This document shows positions 1 through 7,125 of a DNA stretch of 51,344 nt, piece after piece. The position numbers were made by a program, and so were the translations under genes. Origin of the DNA: AB-629-J13 sp964518835 (lineage in GTDB: Bacteria > Fidelibacterota > Marinisomatia > Marinisomatales > AB-629-J13); assembly GCA_964518835.1 (NCBI GenBank), contig CAZFKU010000005.1, positions 1 to 51,344 on the forward strand, written 5' to 3'. Within the stretch, counting starts at the first letter, position 1. Each line of letters starts with the position of its first letter. The notes below the pieces were generated by a model, which saw nothing but the letters and a program-made list of their open reading frames with translations, was not told the origin of the DNA and ran no database searches.

Positions 1-1
1 T

Positions 2-808
2 TTACTAACGATGTTAGATGTCAATTCAAGTTCGGAATCTTCCGGCACAGCAGGGGGATATATTACTTCGGTAGGTTCGAGTATAACTGACAGTGAATTA
101 AATGCCAAATTTGAGTTGAATGGACTCACATTTTATCGGGATTCTAATAATGTAACCGACGCATTGACGGGAGTTACACTTAACTTATTAAACACCTTTT
201 CCGACATAGAAACAATTACTATAGCTCCTGATGTTGAAGGTGTTAAACTGGAGGTACAGAATTTCCTGGATGCATTCAATGATTCAATCAATTATCTCAA
301 AGAAAATGCTGAAATGGATCCCATATCTCAATCGAAAGGGATTCTTGCGGACGATATATTGTACCGGCAGTTATCCAATGAACTGAGATTTAAACTGGCT
401 ACGATTGTAACGGATGTTTCATCCGCTACTTATGACAGGCTTTTTGACCTGGGTATTGAACCCAATACTTCGGGAAATTATTCTATTGTGGATAGTTCAA
501 AATTTACCCTTGCTCTGGAAGCAAATTCAGAAAATGTTGCTGAGATTTTTAATGCAGAAACAGATGGAATTGCAACCTTAGTCAATGAGCTGGTAGAAAC
601 GTTTGTTGATGTAGGCGGCACCATTGATTCCAGCAAAGATACCATTGATACATCTGTTTTTCAATTGAATGAAAGAATCAGTTATTGGGATGAGATTCTG
701 GAAAACAGGGGAAACCAGTTAAGAGATGAATTTTCAAGGATTCAGACAATGATGAGTCAATTATCTCGGCAGCAGTCATTTTTGAGCAATGTCAGGTCAA
801 ATTTTTAA
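2..808 (+). CDS. fliD: Flagellar hook-associated protein 2 (filament cap) FliD, C-terminal part
   Basis: FliD caps the growing filament outside the cell and helps flagellin subunits fold at the tip. The reading frame is open at the left edge (codons Leu-Leu-Thr precede the first Met at 11), so only the C-terminal ~268 residues are visible. They carry the family's C-terminal pattern: a helical segment with DSINYLKENA, then ILADDILYRQLSNELR, a 'LFDLGIEPNTSGNYSIVDSSK' type strand block, and a terminal coiled coil (SYWDEILENRGNQLRDEFSR, ending QQSFLSNVRSNF). It lies 18 bases before flaG, the usual late-gene neighbour. Flagellin and the promoter must lie to the left of the window. Identification is firm; the true start is not visible. 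Confidence 0.93.
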   Translation, partial: LLTMLDVNSSSESSGTAGGYITSVGSSITDSELNAKFELNGLTFYRDSNNVTDALTGVTLNLLNTFSDIETITIAPDVEGVKLEVQNFLDAFNDSINYLKENAEMDPISQSKGILADDILYRQLSNELRFKLATIVTDVSSATYDRLFDLGIEPNTSGNYSIVDSSKFTLALEANSENVAEIFNAETDGIATLVNELVETFVDVGGTIDSSKDTIDTSVFQLNERISYWDEILENRGNQLRDEFSRIQTMMSQLSRQQSFLSNVRSNF

Positions 809-826
809 CCTTAAAGGATAAGTACC

Positions 827-1189
827 ATGGAACAAATAGAAATGAACCCGACCCAATCGACACTTCCAAATGTGGAGAAATTATCTCAATCAGCAGAAGT
901 GGTCCGATTATCTGAAGGTGTTAAGATAGATTCCCAACCTACAGGAACTGAAAATGTGGAAATTTCCAAATCAGATATAACTAATATCGTAGCGAGTGTG
1001 AATGAATATGTAAAAGTATTCAGTACAAAAGTAACTTTCGGATATGATTATGAGAATGAAAGGCAGATTATCCTGGTAAAGGATAAAGAAACGGGGGAAA
1101 TCATTCGCCAGATTCCACCCAAGGAAATGATAAATTTACTTAAACAGTTGGAAAAAATCAGCGGTATTATCTACCATAACCATGTTTAA
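827..1189 (+). CDS. flaG: FlaG family flagellar protein
   Basis: A 120-residue FlaG-family protein. Members influence filament length in some bacteria, but the molecular role is poorly known. The N-terminal ~50 residues are polar and low in complexity. The conserved C-terminal half has the FlaG signature: SVNEYVKVFSTKVTFGYDYE, then IILVKDKETGEIIRQIPPKEM, and a closing helix (INLLKQLEKISGIIYHNHV). The ATG at 827 is preceded by an AAGGA Shine-Dalgarno about 8 bases upstream. It lies directly between fliD and the next small gene, as in many fliD-flaG-fliS operons, although here the following gene is not recognisable as fliS. Confidence 0.9.
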   Translation: MEQIEMNPTQSTLPNVEKLSQSAEVVRLSEGVKIDSQPTGTENVEISKSDITNIVASVNEYVKVFSTKVTFGYDYENERQIILVKDKETGEIIRQIPPKEMINLLKQLEKISGIIYHNHV

Positions 1190-1194
1190 TATTT

Positions 1195-1617
1195 ATGGGA
1201 AAAAATAAAAATCAACTGGAAGAATTGCTGGAAAATGAGTTGATATGTTTCAAAGAAATATTATATAAAACTCAGCAGGTAAATAAAGGGGAGGACTCAC
1301 CTTCAATGGGATCCCTGATGAAATTATTGGGGTACAGGGATAACCAAATTGGATTAATTAAGAAATTAGAAACAAAAAGAAAATCTTTGGAAAAATTTAT
1401 TATATCCAATAATCAGCAGTCGAAAGTTGATTCAATAAAAAAAGAAATAAAATATATTGCTCTTAAACTTGTAGAAATTGATGCAAAATTGTTAGATTTA
1501 CTGGCGATTAAGAAAGAAGAAATTATTAAAGGATTATGTGCTCATACCGATATTAAAGGTAGAGACAGGTCTATCCGCTCGTCAAGAAAACAACTTATTG
1601 ACATTACGTTAGATTAA
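1195..1617 (+). CDS. Helical FliT/FlgN-like flagellar protein (putative export chaperone)
   Basis: A 140-residue, Lys/Glu-rich, almost entirely helical protein. The early segment ELLENELICFKEILYKTQQV and the 'LIKKLETKRKSLEKF' block resemble the antiparallel helices of FlgN/FliT-type chaperones, which bind late export substrates in the cytoplasm. The position (5 bases after flaG, 5 bases before the FlgM-like gene) fits a chaperone for FliD or the hook-filament junction proteins. No sequence motif is decisive, so the function is inferred from size, composition and context. The 3' end also seems to hold a sigma-28 promoter for the next gene (1527-1553). FliS, expected near fliD, is not otherwise visible, so this could be its functional stand-in. 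Confidence 0.55.
   Translation: MGKNKNQLEELLENELICFKEILYKTQQVNKGEDSPSMGSLMKLLGYRDNQIGLIKKLETKRKSLEKFIISNNQQSKVDSIKKEIKYIALKLVEIDAKLLDLLAIKKEEIIKGLCAHTDIKGRDRSIRSSRKQLIDITLD
1527..1553 (+). promoter_or_regulatory. Candidate sigma-28 (FliA) promoter for the flgM-like gene
   Basis: TAAAG at 1527-1531 and ACCGATAT at 1546-1553 match the sigma-28 consensus (TAAAGTTT, 15-base spacer, GCCGATAA). The spacer after TAAA is exactly 15 bases, and six of eight -10 bases match. Transcription would start near 1560, about 60 bases before the ATG at 1623. The site lies inside the preceding coding region. A separate sigma-28 promoter for flgM is known in enteric bacteria. Confidence 0.55.
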
Positions 1618-1622
1618 AAATA

Positions 1623-2123
1623 ATGACGCCAATTAAAGATATATCAGGATTTAATCGAGATCTTCAAGGTATTGAAAATGAAGAAAAAATCCGTCGTGTA
1701 AAATCTGAAAAATCAAAACGGACTCAGGATTCGAAAAAATCCAAAGACCCTTCCGGATCTTTTGATAGAAAGGATAGAGTTGAAATTTCTTCAAAAGGGC
1801 AGGACCCGGTATCGCAAAAAGAGAATGTAGATCGTTATGTTCGTGAAATTAAACAATTACCTGTTTCAGACTCTCAGGATTTTGCTAAGATTCAGCAGCG
1901 CATCGAATCCGGATTTTATTCCAAACCGGAAATTTTGAATAAAATTGCTGAATCTTTAATATCCAGTTTTAAATCAACATCCGCTGTTAAAAATAATACA
2001 AGCGAAAAAAAATCATTATCAGACGAAAAATTAGACCGCATTCGTGAAAAAATTCAAAAAGGCGATTATGAATCTGATACGGTCTTGAATGCAATTACAG
2101 ATGAATTGCTTAAAATCGTCTGA
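1623..2123 (+). CDS. flgM: FlgM-like anti-sigma-28 factor with a duplicated C-terminal motif
   Basis: FlgM binds sigma-28 in the cytoplasm and is exported through the finished hook to release it. The protein is 166 residues, longer than the usual ~100. After a basic, disordered N-terminus (residues 1-50) comes DRVEISSKGQ (51-60), the typical FlgM segment. Two copies of a FlgM C-terminal-like unit follow: FAKIQQRIESGFYSKPEIL...IAESLI (87-113) and LDRIREKIQKGDYESDTVL...ITDELL (137-163). They share the I-x3-I-x2-G-x-Y spacing and the ending. A Ser/Lys linker separates them. It is the last gene before a convergent kinase gene, with a candidate sigma-28 promoter just upstream. FlgM-family assignment is likely; the double motif is unusual. 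Confidence 0.75.
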   Translation: MTPIKDISGFNRDLQGIENEEKIRRVKSEKSKRTQDSKKSKDPSGSFDRKDRVEISSKGQDPVSQKENVDRYVREIKQLPVSDSQDFAKIQQRIESGFYSKPEILNKIAESLISSFKSTSAVKNNTSEKKSLSDEKLDRIREKIQKGDYESDTVLNAITDELLKIV

Positions 2124-2195
2124 TTAGATATTTTCTTTTTAAATACCCCACACCAAACTCTAAAACCACCTGCGATTTTTTCTCTTGTTATGTCC

Positions 2196-3149
2196 TTATT
2201 GAACCGGTAGGGAAATAATGAAAGATGCTCCCTTACCTGAAGAAGACTTACAGTCTATGGTTCCATTATATTTTCCAATAATCTTTTGAACTATATTTAA
2301 TCCCAGACCGGTTCCCTTACCTTCAGGTTTGGTCGAATAAAATGGGGTAAATATTTTGTTTATTATTTCCTCGTCAAGTCCTTGACCATTATCATTTATT
2401 TCAATAAACAAATTATTTGGATTCTTCTTTTCATAAATTAGTATTTCCACTTCAGATTCATTTTCAATTTCATTCAGAGAATCAACTGCATTCTGCAGAA
2501 GATTAATTAAAACCTGTTCTAAATCATTCGGATTCATGTTCAACCTTGGCAGGTCGTTTTTAATATTTTTTATTAACTTGATATTCGATGATTTTATTAG
2601 ATCATCCATTATTAAAAGAGTTTGCTCTACAACCTCGGGGATTTTTACAGGAATTCTAATTTGCTCGGTATCTTTTCTTGCAAATTCCTGAATATGATTT
2701 ACCAGTTTTATAAGGCGGGTCACTTCTTTACTGGCGATCTCTAAATTGTTTTTTAATTTATTATTCAATTTTGGATCGTTTGATTTTAAATCGTCAGAGA
2801 GAGTGTATAAATAATTATTTAAATAGGTGAGTGGCTGAGTCATTTCATGGGAGATTTCTGTAGCCAAAACTCCAATTTGAGCCATTTTGGATGAATGGAT
2901 GAGTTGGTTTTCTAGTGAATTGGTTGTGTTGTTCTCCTCAATTTCCTTTAATTCATTCAGGTTGAATATTTTTTCAAATTTATGAAGCCAATCATTGGAT
3001 TCTTTCACTTTTTCGGAAAATTTATTGATTATTTCATATACTTCAACAAAAGGGTCATCCTCCGTTAATTGCGGGAGAAGTTGACCTTCCCATGTGTCAG
3101 AATCTAATTGCTGTAATGCTGTAATTATTTCTTTTATTCGTATTTTCAT
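2196..3149 (-). CDS. Soluble sensor histidine kinase (probable flagellar two-component kinase)
   Basis: A 317-residue cytoplasmic kinase with no membrane segment. An N-terminal helical region (1-85) has no recognised sensor fold. The HisKA H-box is ATEISHEMTQPLTYL with phosphoacceptor His101. The ATP-binding domain has the N box (EQVLINLLQNAVDSL, Asn220), G1 (DNGQG, 253-257), an F box (FTPFYSTK) and G2 (GTGLGLN, 279-285). It is transcribed away from the receiver and NtrC-type genes at 3917-5974, which it probably phosphorylates, in the manner of FlrB/FleS in other bacteria. That partnership is inference from position. Its 3' end converges on the FlgM-like gene with a 72-base gap. The ATG at 3149 has only a weak ribosome site. 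Confidence 0.88.
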   Translation of the reverse strand: MKIRIKEIITALQQLDSDTWEGQLLPQLTEDDPFVEVYEIINKFSEKVKESNDWLHKFEKIFNLNELKEIEENNTTNSLENQLIHSSKMAQIGVLATEISHEMTQPLTYLNNYLYTLSDDLKSNDPKLNNKLKNNLEIASKEVTRLIKLVNHIQEFARKDTEQIRIPVKIPEVVEQTLLIMDDLIKSSNIKLIKNIKNDLPRLNMNPNDLEQVLINLLQNAVDSLNEIENESEVEILIYEKKNPNNLFIEINDNGQGLDEEIINKIFTPFYSTKPEGKGTGLGLNIVQKIIGKYNGTIDCKSSSGKGASFIISLPVQ

Positions 3150-3235
3150 TCTATTTTCTGGTTTAAAATTTCCACCTACCGGGAAAAATATTCCCCTGAA
3201 ACAATAATTTTTATATTAATTTCATGTCCGAATTA

Positions 3236-3257
3236 CTATTGAATAATTATTCAATAG
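3236..3257. repeat. 22-bp perfect palindrome, candidate operator
   Basis: Two abutting half-sites, CTATTGAATAA and TTATTCAATAG, form a perfect palindrome with no spacer. It lies in the 285-bp divergent gap, about 87 bp upstream of the minus-strand kinase start and 178 bp upstream of the plus-strand gene at 3435. The rest of the gap is AT-rich and non-coding. It also holds GGGAA/TTCCC at 3181-3195 and an 11-base GTATC-G-GATAC palindrome at 3280-3290. A homodimeric regulator site is a reasonable guess; the regulator is unknown. Confidence 0.5.
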
Positions 3258-3434
3258 ATAATGATTTGGAATATATTTTGTATCGGATACGACATCATTT
3301 ATCAAGATGAAGCAATCATTCCATACTGATTTTAATCATAAAATACTCATTGTCTCTAAAAAAAAATAGCAATAAAATATAAGAGGTCTTGAGTCATTTA
3401 ACCAATATTCATGTGCTGCTAATTGTAATTAATT

Positions 3435-3839
3435 ATGAATAACGAAGAATCAAAATTCGTTCCTCTTTCAGAGAAATTGACAACCCCATTTTCCGGGAAA
3501 AATCCGATTATTAAAGGGAATAAAATACGTAGAACTCAAACTAAGGTGATCGATATTAAAAAAGAAGAATCAATTACTAAAAGTGAAAGTGATGAAGTCA
3601 AAGATAGTAAGATTGAACCTATTTTAGAAGGCAATAAGATTGTGGGAATCAACTTTACCTGTAATTGTGGTGAGGAATCTGAAATACGATTTGAAGTTGA
3701 AGGTGAGACAAAAGAAGAATCCTTGGAGGAGGATAAAATTGAAGATGTCGAAGTTGAGAAGGATGTCAGGAAAGATGAATCTGCCAAAGATGAAGAAGTG
3801 GATGGTCACACTACATTAGATTCTGTAAATGATGATTGA
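3435..3839 (+). CDS. Small acidic protein with a CxCG motif, function unknown
   Basis: A 134-residue protein I do not recognise. Residues 1-40 are basic and polar. A short beta-rich core follows: IEPILEGNKIVGINFTCNCG, then EESEIRFEVEGE. It contains two closely spaced cysteines (CNCG), which could hold a metal or a disulfide. The last ~45 residues are extremely acidic (ESLEEDKIEDVEVEKDV...) and probably disordered. It is followed after 77 bases by the receiver gene and then the NtrC-type activator, and it is divergent from the histidine kinase. The context suggests a role in flagellar signalling or gene control, but nothing in the sequence proves it. ATG at 3435; no strong Shine-Dalgarno. Confidence 0.7.
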   Translation: MNNEESKFVPLSEKLTTPFSGKNPIIKGNKIRRTQTKVIDIKKEESITKSESDEVKDSKIEPILEGNKIVGINFTCNCGEESEIRFEVEGETKEESLEEDKIEDVEVEKDVRKDESAKDEEVDGHTTLDSVNDD

Positions 3840-3916
3840 CAAAATTAATTCCTCTTATCTTTGGGTAATTTCTCGACTTGTGCATTCCGTAATTAAAAGT
3901 ATATCAATATATTTTA

Positions 3917-4525
3917 ATGATTGATTCAGATTTGAAAAAAGATGATTCTATCCATATTCTCATTGTGGATGATGAAGAAGCGATTATCCAAATTCTTTCG
4001 GCGGGATTTGAAAAGAATGGATACACATCCTTTATTGCCGGTGATGCAGATACTGCCCTTTCCATCGTAAAAAAACATTCTATTCATTTTGCCCTCCTTG
4101 ATGTACGACTGCCGGGACAATCGGGGATTGAACTTTGCAATTCCATCTCTAAAATTAGTCCCAATACCATCAACATAATCATGACCGGTTATCCTGGAGT
4201 TAAATCAGCAGTTGAAGCAATGAGGACCAACGCTTATGATTATTTGATCAAACCATTCCGGATAGATTTGATATTTTCAGTTTTTGACCGGGCAATGGAG
4301 GAAATAAAATACCACAAGAGTAAAAATGAGAATGACGAATTGGTTCAATCCCTGAGAAAAGAGAATGAACAATTGAGGAAAATGTTAAAGGAATTAAGTT
4401 CCGAAAATTCATCAAAACATGTTCAGTATAACACCAAAAAATCCAGGGAACGTGCGGCTGAAATATCCTACAAAAAATTAATTGATAATCCATTAAAATT
4501 TAGGAAAAAGAATCCAAATCAATAA
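3917..4525 (+). CDS. Response regulator: receiver domain plus coiled coil, no DNA-binding domain
   Basis: A 202-residue protein. The receiver domain (about 12-130) has the acidic pair VDDE (17-20), phosphoacceptor Asp62 in ALLDVRLPG, Thr90 in IIMTGYPG and Lys112 in YLIKPF, so it looks phosphorylatable. It continues into a long charged helix (about 125-165, with heptad-like ENDELVQSLRKENEQLRKML) and a basic tail. There is no helix-turn-helix, AAA+ or enzymatic output domain, so it probably acts by binding another protein. It sits 66 bases before the NtrC-type activator gene and is likely co-expressed with it. A phosphate sink or a partner for the neighbouring kinase are both possible. Confidence 0.85.
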   Translation: MIDSDLKKDDSIHILIVDDEEAIIQILSAGFEKNGYTSFIAGDADTALSIVKKHSIHFALLDVRLPGQSGIELCNSISKISPNTINIIMTGYPGVKSAVEAMRTNAYDYLIKPFRIDLIFSVFDRAMEEIKYHKSKNENDELVQSLRKENEQLRKMLKELSSENSSKHVQYNTKKSRERAAEISYKKLIDNPLKFRKKNPNQ

Positions 4526-4591
4526 TTTATTTTTAAGTAATTTCCGGTCAATATATTTAATTGATTACGAAAAAATTTTCAGGAGGTTTAA

Positions 4592-5974
4592 ATGAGAAAC
4601 ATACTTGTAGTGGAAGACGATCGAAGCTTAAGGCATATAATCAAGGAAGCTTTGAGCAGTTCGGACTTTCACATTGAATTGGCTGTTGATGGAGTAAAAG
4701 CACTCGAAAAGATAAAGGAAGCTGATTTTGAATTGGTCATCACAGATTTAATGATGCCCGGGATGAATGGCGTTGAATTAATGGAAAAAACATTACCGAT
4801 TAAACCGGAGACTGGATTTCTGATCATGACAGCGTATGGGACGGTAGAAACTGCCGTGGATGCCCTCAAAAATGGTGCGTTTGATTTTATCACAAAACCA
4901 TTTTCTATTCCCCAGATGAAGTCTAACATCGAAAGGTATTTTGAATTTCAGGGATTAAAGCATGAAAACAATTCACTAAAAAAACAACTTTCCAATGATG
5001 AAAAATTTCGTAGAATTGTAGGGAAAAGTGAGGAGATGCAGGACATATTTAATTTGGTAAACGTTGTTGCTTCAAGTGATGCACCTGTATTTATTCAAGG
5101 AGAGAGCGGAACAGGAAAAGAACTAATCGCTGAATCCATTCATGAAAATAGTAGTCGAAATAAAAAACCATTTTTAAAAATAAATTGTTCTGCGGTTCCG
5201 GAAACATTAGTTGAAAGCACTTATTTTGGTCACGAAAAGGGTGCATTTACCAATGCGGTTAAGCAACATAAAGGTCTTTTTGAAGAAGCTCACGGAGGCA
5301 CCTTGTTATTAGATGAAATAAGTGAAACGCCTTCAGCAATGCAGGCAAAACTACTTCGTGTCCTACAAGAGGGGACAATAACACGGGTTGGCAGTACGAA
5401 AGAAATCAAAGTGAACGTTCGTGTGATTGCCACCTCAAATAAAAATATTCATAATGAAATAAGGGATGGAAATTTTCGTGAAGACTTATTCTACAGACTG
5501 AATGTATTCCCGCTTAATGTTCCACCACTGAGAAAAAGAAGCGGAGACATCCCATTATTGATCGAACATTTTTTATCTAAATTTCAGGCAAAATATGAAT
5601 TTGAGAAAAAGTTAGTTCATACAGATGTAATGGAAACCCTTTCCACTCATCAATGGCCTGGAAATGTAAGACAGCTGGAAAATCTGGTGGAGAGGGCTGT
5701 TTTATTTTCTGGAGAGGATAATTCACTGCGGATTAATCATTTTAATCTGGATTCCGAAAAAGAGATTTTGGATGAAAATAAACATCTTGATCTAACTCCC
5801 ATGACGATTGCAGAGGTCGAAAAACAACTTATATTTTCAACCTTAAAGCGTACCAGTGATAACCGCACACAAGCTGCTGATATTTTAGGGATCAGCGTAA
5901 GAACTCTTAGAAATAAACTCCATCAATATGAACAAACTGGTGATTCCCCGTTTTTGGTAGGAGATGGGAATTAG
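4592..5974 (+). CDS. NtrC-family sigma-54-dependent response regulator (flagellar master activator, FlrC/FleR-like)
   Basis: A 460-residue three-domain activator. The receiver has phosphoacceptor Asp52 (TDLMMPG), Thr80 and Lys102 (TKPF). The AAA+ sigma-54 interaction domain (about 137-365) has Walker A GESGTGKE (166-173), the L1 loop as GAFTNA (213-218) in place of GAFTGA, Walker B GGTLLLDE (231-238) and the arginine-finger region FREDLFYRLN. A Fis-type helix-turn-helix is at the C-terminus (TQAADILGISVRTLRNKL). The ATG follows a strong AGGAGG. It lies directly before the flgB operon, whose start carries a sigma-54 promoter, so it is very likely the activator of this and the flgF promoter. 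The Gly-to-Asn change in the sigma-54 contact loop is noteworthy. Confidence 0.92.
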   Translation: MRNILVVEDDRSLRHIIKEALSSSDFHIELAVDGVKALEKIKEADFELVITDLMMPGMNGVELMEKTLPIKPETGFLIMTAYGTVETAVDALKNGAFDFITKPFSIPQMKSNIERYFEFQGLKHENNSLKKQLSNDEKFRRIVGKSEEMQDIFNLVNVVASSDAPVFIQGESGTGKELIAESIHENSSRNKKPFLKINCSAVPETLVESTYFGHEKGAFTNAVKQHKGLFEEAHGGTLLLDEISETPSAMQAKLLRVLQEGTITRVGSTKEIKVNVRVIATSNKNIHNEIRDGNFREDLFYRLNVFPLNVPPLRKRSGDIPLLIEHFLSKFQAKYEFEKKLVHTDVMETLSTHQWPGNVRQLENLVERAVLFSGEDNSLRINHFNLDSEKEILDENKHLDLTPMTIAEVEKQLIFSTLKRTSDNRTQAADILGISVRTLRNKLHQYEQTGDSPFLVGDGN

Positions 5975-6138
5975 GGGATTTTTCATTAAGGTTTTGGGTA
6001 ATCCATAATCAGGACTGAAAATTAAAGAAATTTTGTGGATTGGAATATTTTTCCTATTCTTGTGATAAAATTCCTGACATCCTACTTTACACAACTTAAA
6101 TAAATTAATTAGTTAAATACTGTAAATATTATTATTTA

Positions 6139-6155
6139 GATACTTAAGCAGTATC
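6139..6155. repeat. Inverted repeat upstream of flgB, possible activator site
   Basis: GATACT-TAAGC-AGTATC is a perfect 6-bp inverted repeat centred about 40 bp upstream of the -24 element of the flgB sigma-54 promoter. A wider pair, ATACTG (6117-6122) and CAGTAT (6149-6154), overlaps it. The location suits an enhancer-binding protein dimer. The remainder of the 244-bp gap (5975-6218) is AT-rich with no gene seen. Confidence 0.35.
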
Positions 6156-6184
6156 AACTAATAAATTCTCTTCTAATTTTTATT

Positions 6185-6200
6185 CTGGCACACGAATTGA
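6185..6200 (+). promoter_or_regulatory. Sigma-54 promoter of the flgB operon
   Basis: TGGCAC at 6186-6191, a 5-base spacer, then TTGA at 6197-6200 match the sigma-54 consensus TGGCAC-N5-TTGC except for the last base. A transcript would begin near 6211-6212, only about 7 bases before the flgB ATG at 6219, so the leader would be little more than the GGA ribosome site. The NtrC-type activator gene ends 211 bp upstream. Confidence 0.75.
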
Positions 6201-6218
6201 GATACATTTGCCGGAATA

Positions 6219-6608
6219 ATGAAAGTTAACCATTTAAAACACAATCTAATTCTGAAGCGGGCTTTGAATGTTTTTCAGAGACAACATGAGGCTATCTCCA
6301 AGAATATTAAAAATGTAAATAAAGTCAATTATAAGAGGGTTAATACAGATTTTAGTCATGATCTCACGACAGCAGCCTCTGAACTGCAATATCAAAACAA
6401 ATCATTAAGGACAAACCACGAACGACATTTGGATGAAGGTCCGCCCTGGGAATCAAAAATACCTATCAAAGAGAGTGATGGCACTGAAGTTGATTTGGCA
6501 ATTGAAATGGCGGAATTAGCTGAAAATCAAATAAAATATGAATTCACTACCAGGATGCTGAATCGGCTTTATAGAGGGATCAGCACCAGCATTACAGGCA
6601 GAGTTTAA
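6219..6608 (+). CDS. flgB: Flagellar basal-body rod protein FlgB
   Basis: Proximal rod subunit, exported through the type III apparatus and assembled in the periplasm. It has 129 residues, the normal size. The N-terminal rod motif (LNVFQRQHEAISKNIKNVNKVNYKRVNTDF) is recognisable although the usual ANxxTPGY is replaced by VNKVNYKR. The C-terminal coiled-coil helix (VDLAIEMAELAENQIKYEFTTRMLNR) has the expected 'E.....Y' pattern. It opens the largest operon, right after a sigma-54 promoter, and is 15 bases from flgC. The ATG at 6219 has GGA four bases ahead of it, close to the predicted transcript start. Confidence 0.93.
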   Translation: MKVNHLKHNLILKRALNVFQRQHEAISKNIKNVNKVNYKRVNTDFSHDLTTAASELQYQNKSLRTNHERHLDEGPPWESKIPIKESDGTEVDLAIEMAELAENQIKYEFTTRMLNRLYRGISTSITGRV

Positions 6609-6623
6609 TAATAATATTATAAA

Positions 6624-7115
6624 ATGGAAGTAAAAGGAATATTTGCTGCTCTCCGGACAACAGTGCGGGGTTTATCCACCGAAATGAAACGCATGAATGC
6701 TATATCGGAAAATATAGCTAATGCAGATCGTACTCCTGACAGGAATGGTAATGTGTATAAACGGAAGATCGTTGTGGAAAATCCACCTGTTGGAGGAAAG
6801 ACCAGTTTTTCCAGCAGATTAAAATCATCCATGCGTAGGTCCAGAGGAATGCATTTGACAGAAAGCAGGTATCAAGACCATGCAAAAGCGAAAGGTTCTT
6901 ATGAGGAAAATTATCAAATAGTAGAGTTGGAGGGTGAGAAGCTTATTTATGATCCCAGACATCCCATGGCGGATAAAAATGGTTATATTCGTATGCCGAA
7001 TGTGAATATGGTAGAAGAAATGGTTGATATGATAACCGCAAGTCGTGCTTATGAAGCCAATGTCACTATGATGACAGCAATAAAAAACATGGCAAAAAAA
7101 GCAATGGAAATTTAA
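6624..7115 (+). CDS. flgC: Flagellar basal-body rod protein FlgC
   Basis: Second proximal rod subunit, exported and assembled on FlgB. It has 163 residues. The N-terminal rod helix is RGLSTEMKRMNAISENIANADRTPD. The central insert is somewhat long and basic. The C-terminal segment GYIRMPNVNMVEEMVDMITASRAYEANVTM is the classic FlgC/rod C-terminal signature (PNVNxxxEMVDMxxAxRxYEAN). It follows flgB by 15 bases and precedes an unknown gene, then fliE, its direct structural partner. Confidence 0.96.
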   Translation: MEVKGIFAALRTTVRGLSTEMKRMNAISENIANADRTPDRNGNVYKRKIVVENPPVGGKTSFSSRLKSSMRRSRGMHLTESRYQDHAKAKGSYEENYQIVELEGEKLIYDPRHPMADKNGYIRMPNVNMVEEMVDMITASRAYEANVTMMTAIKNMAKKAMEI

Positions 7116-7125
7116 GAGATAAAAA

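Noticed and set aside
2124..2195. Bidirectional terminator between the FlgM-like gene and the kinase
   Set aside because: T-rich runs occur but I found no stem of useful length.
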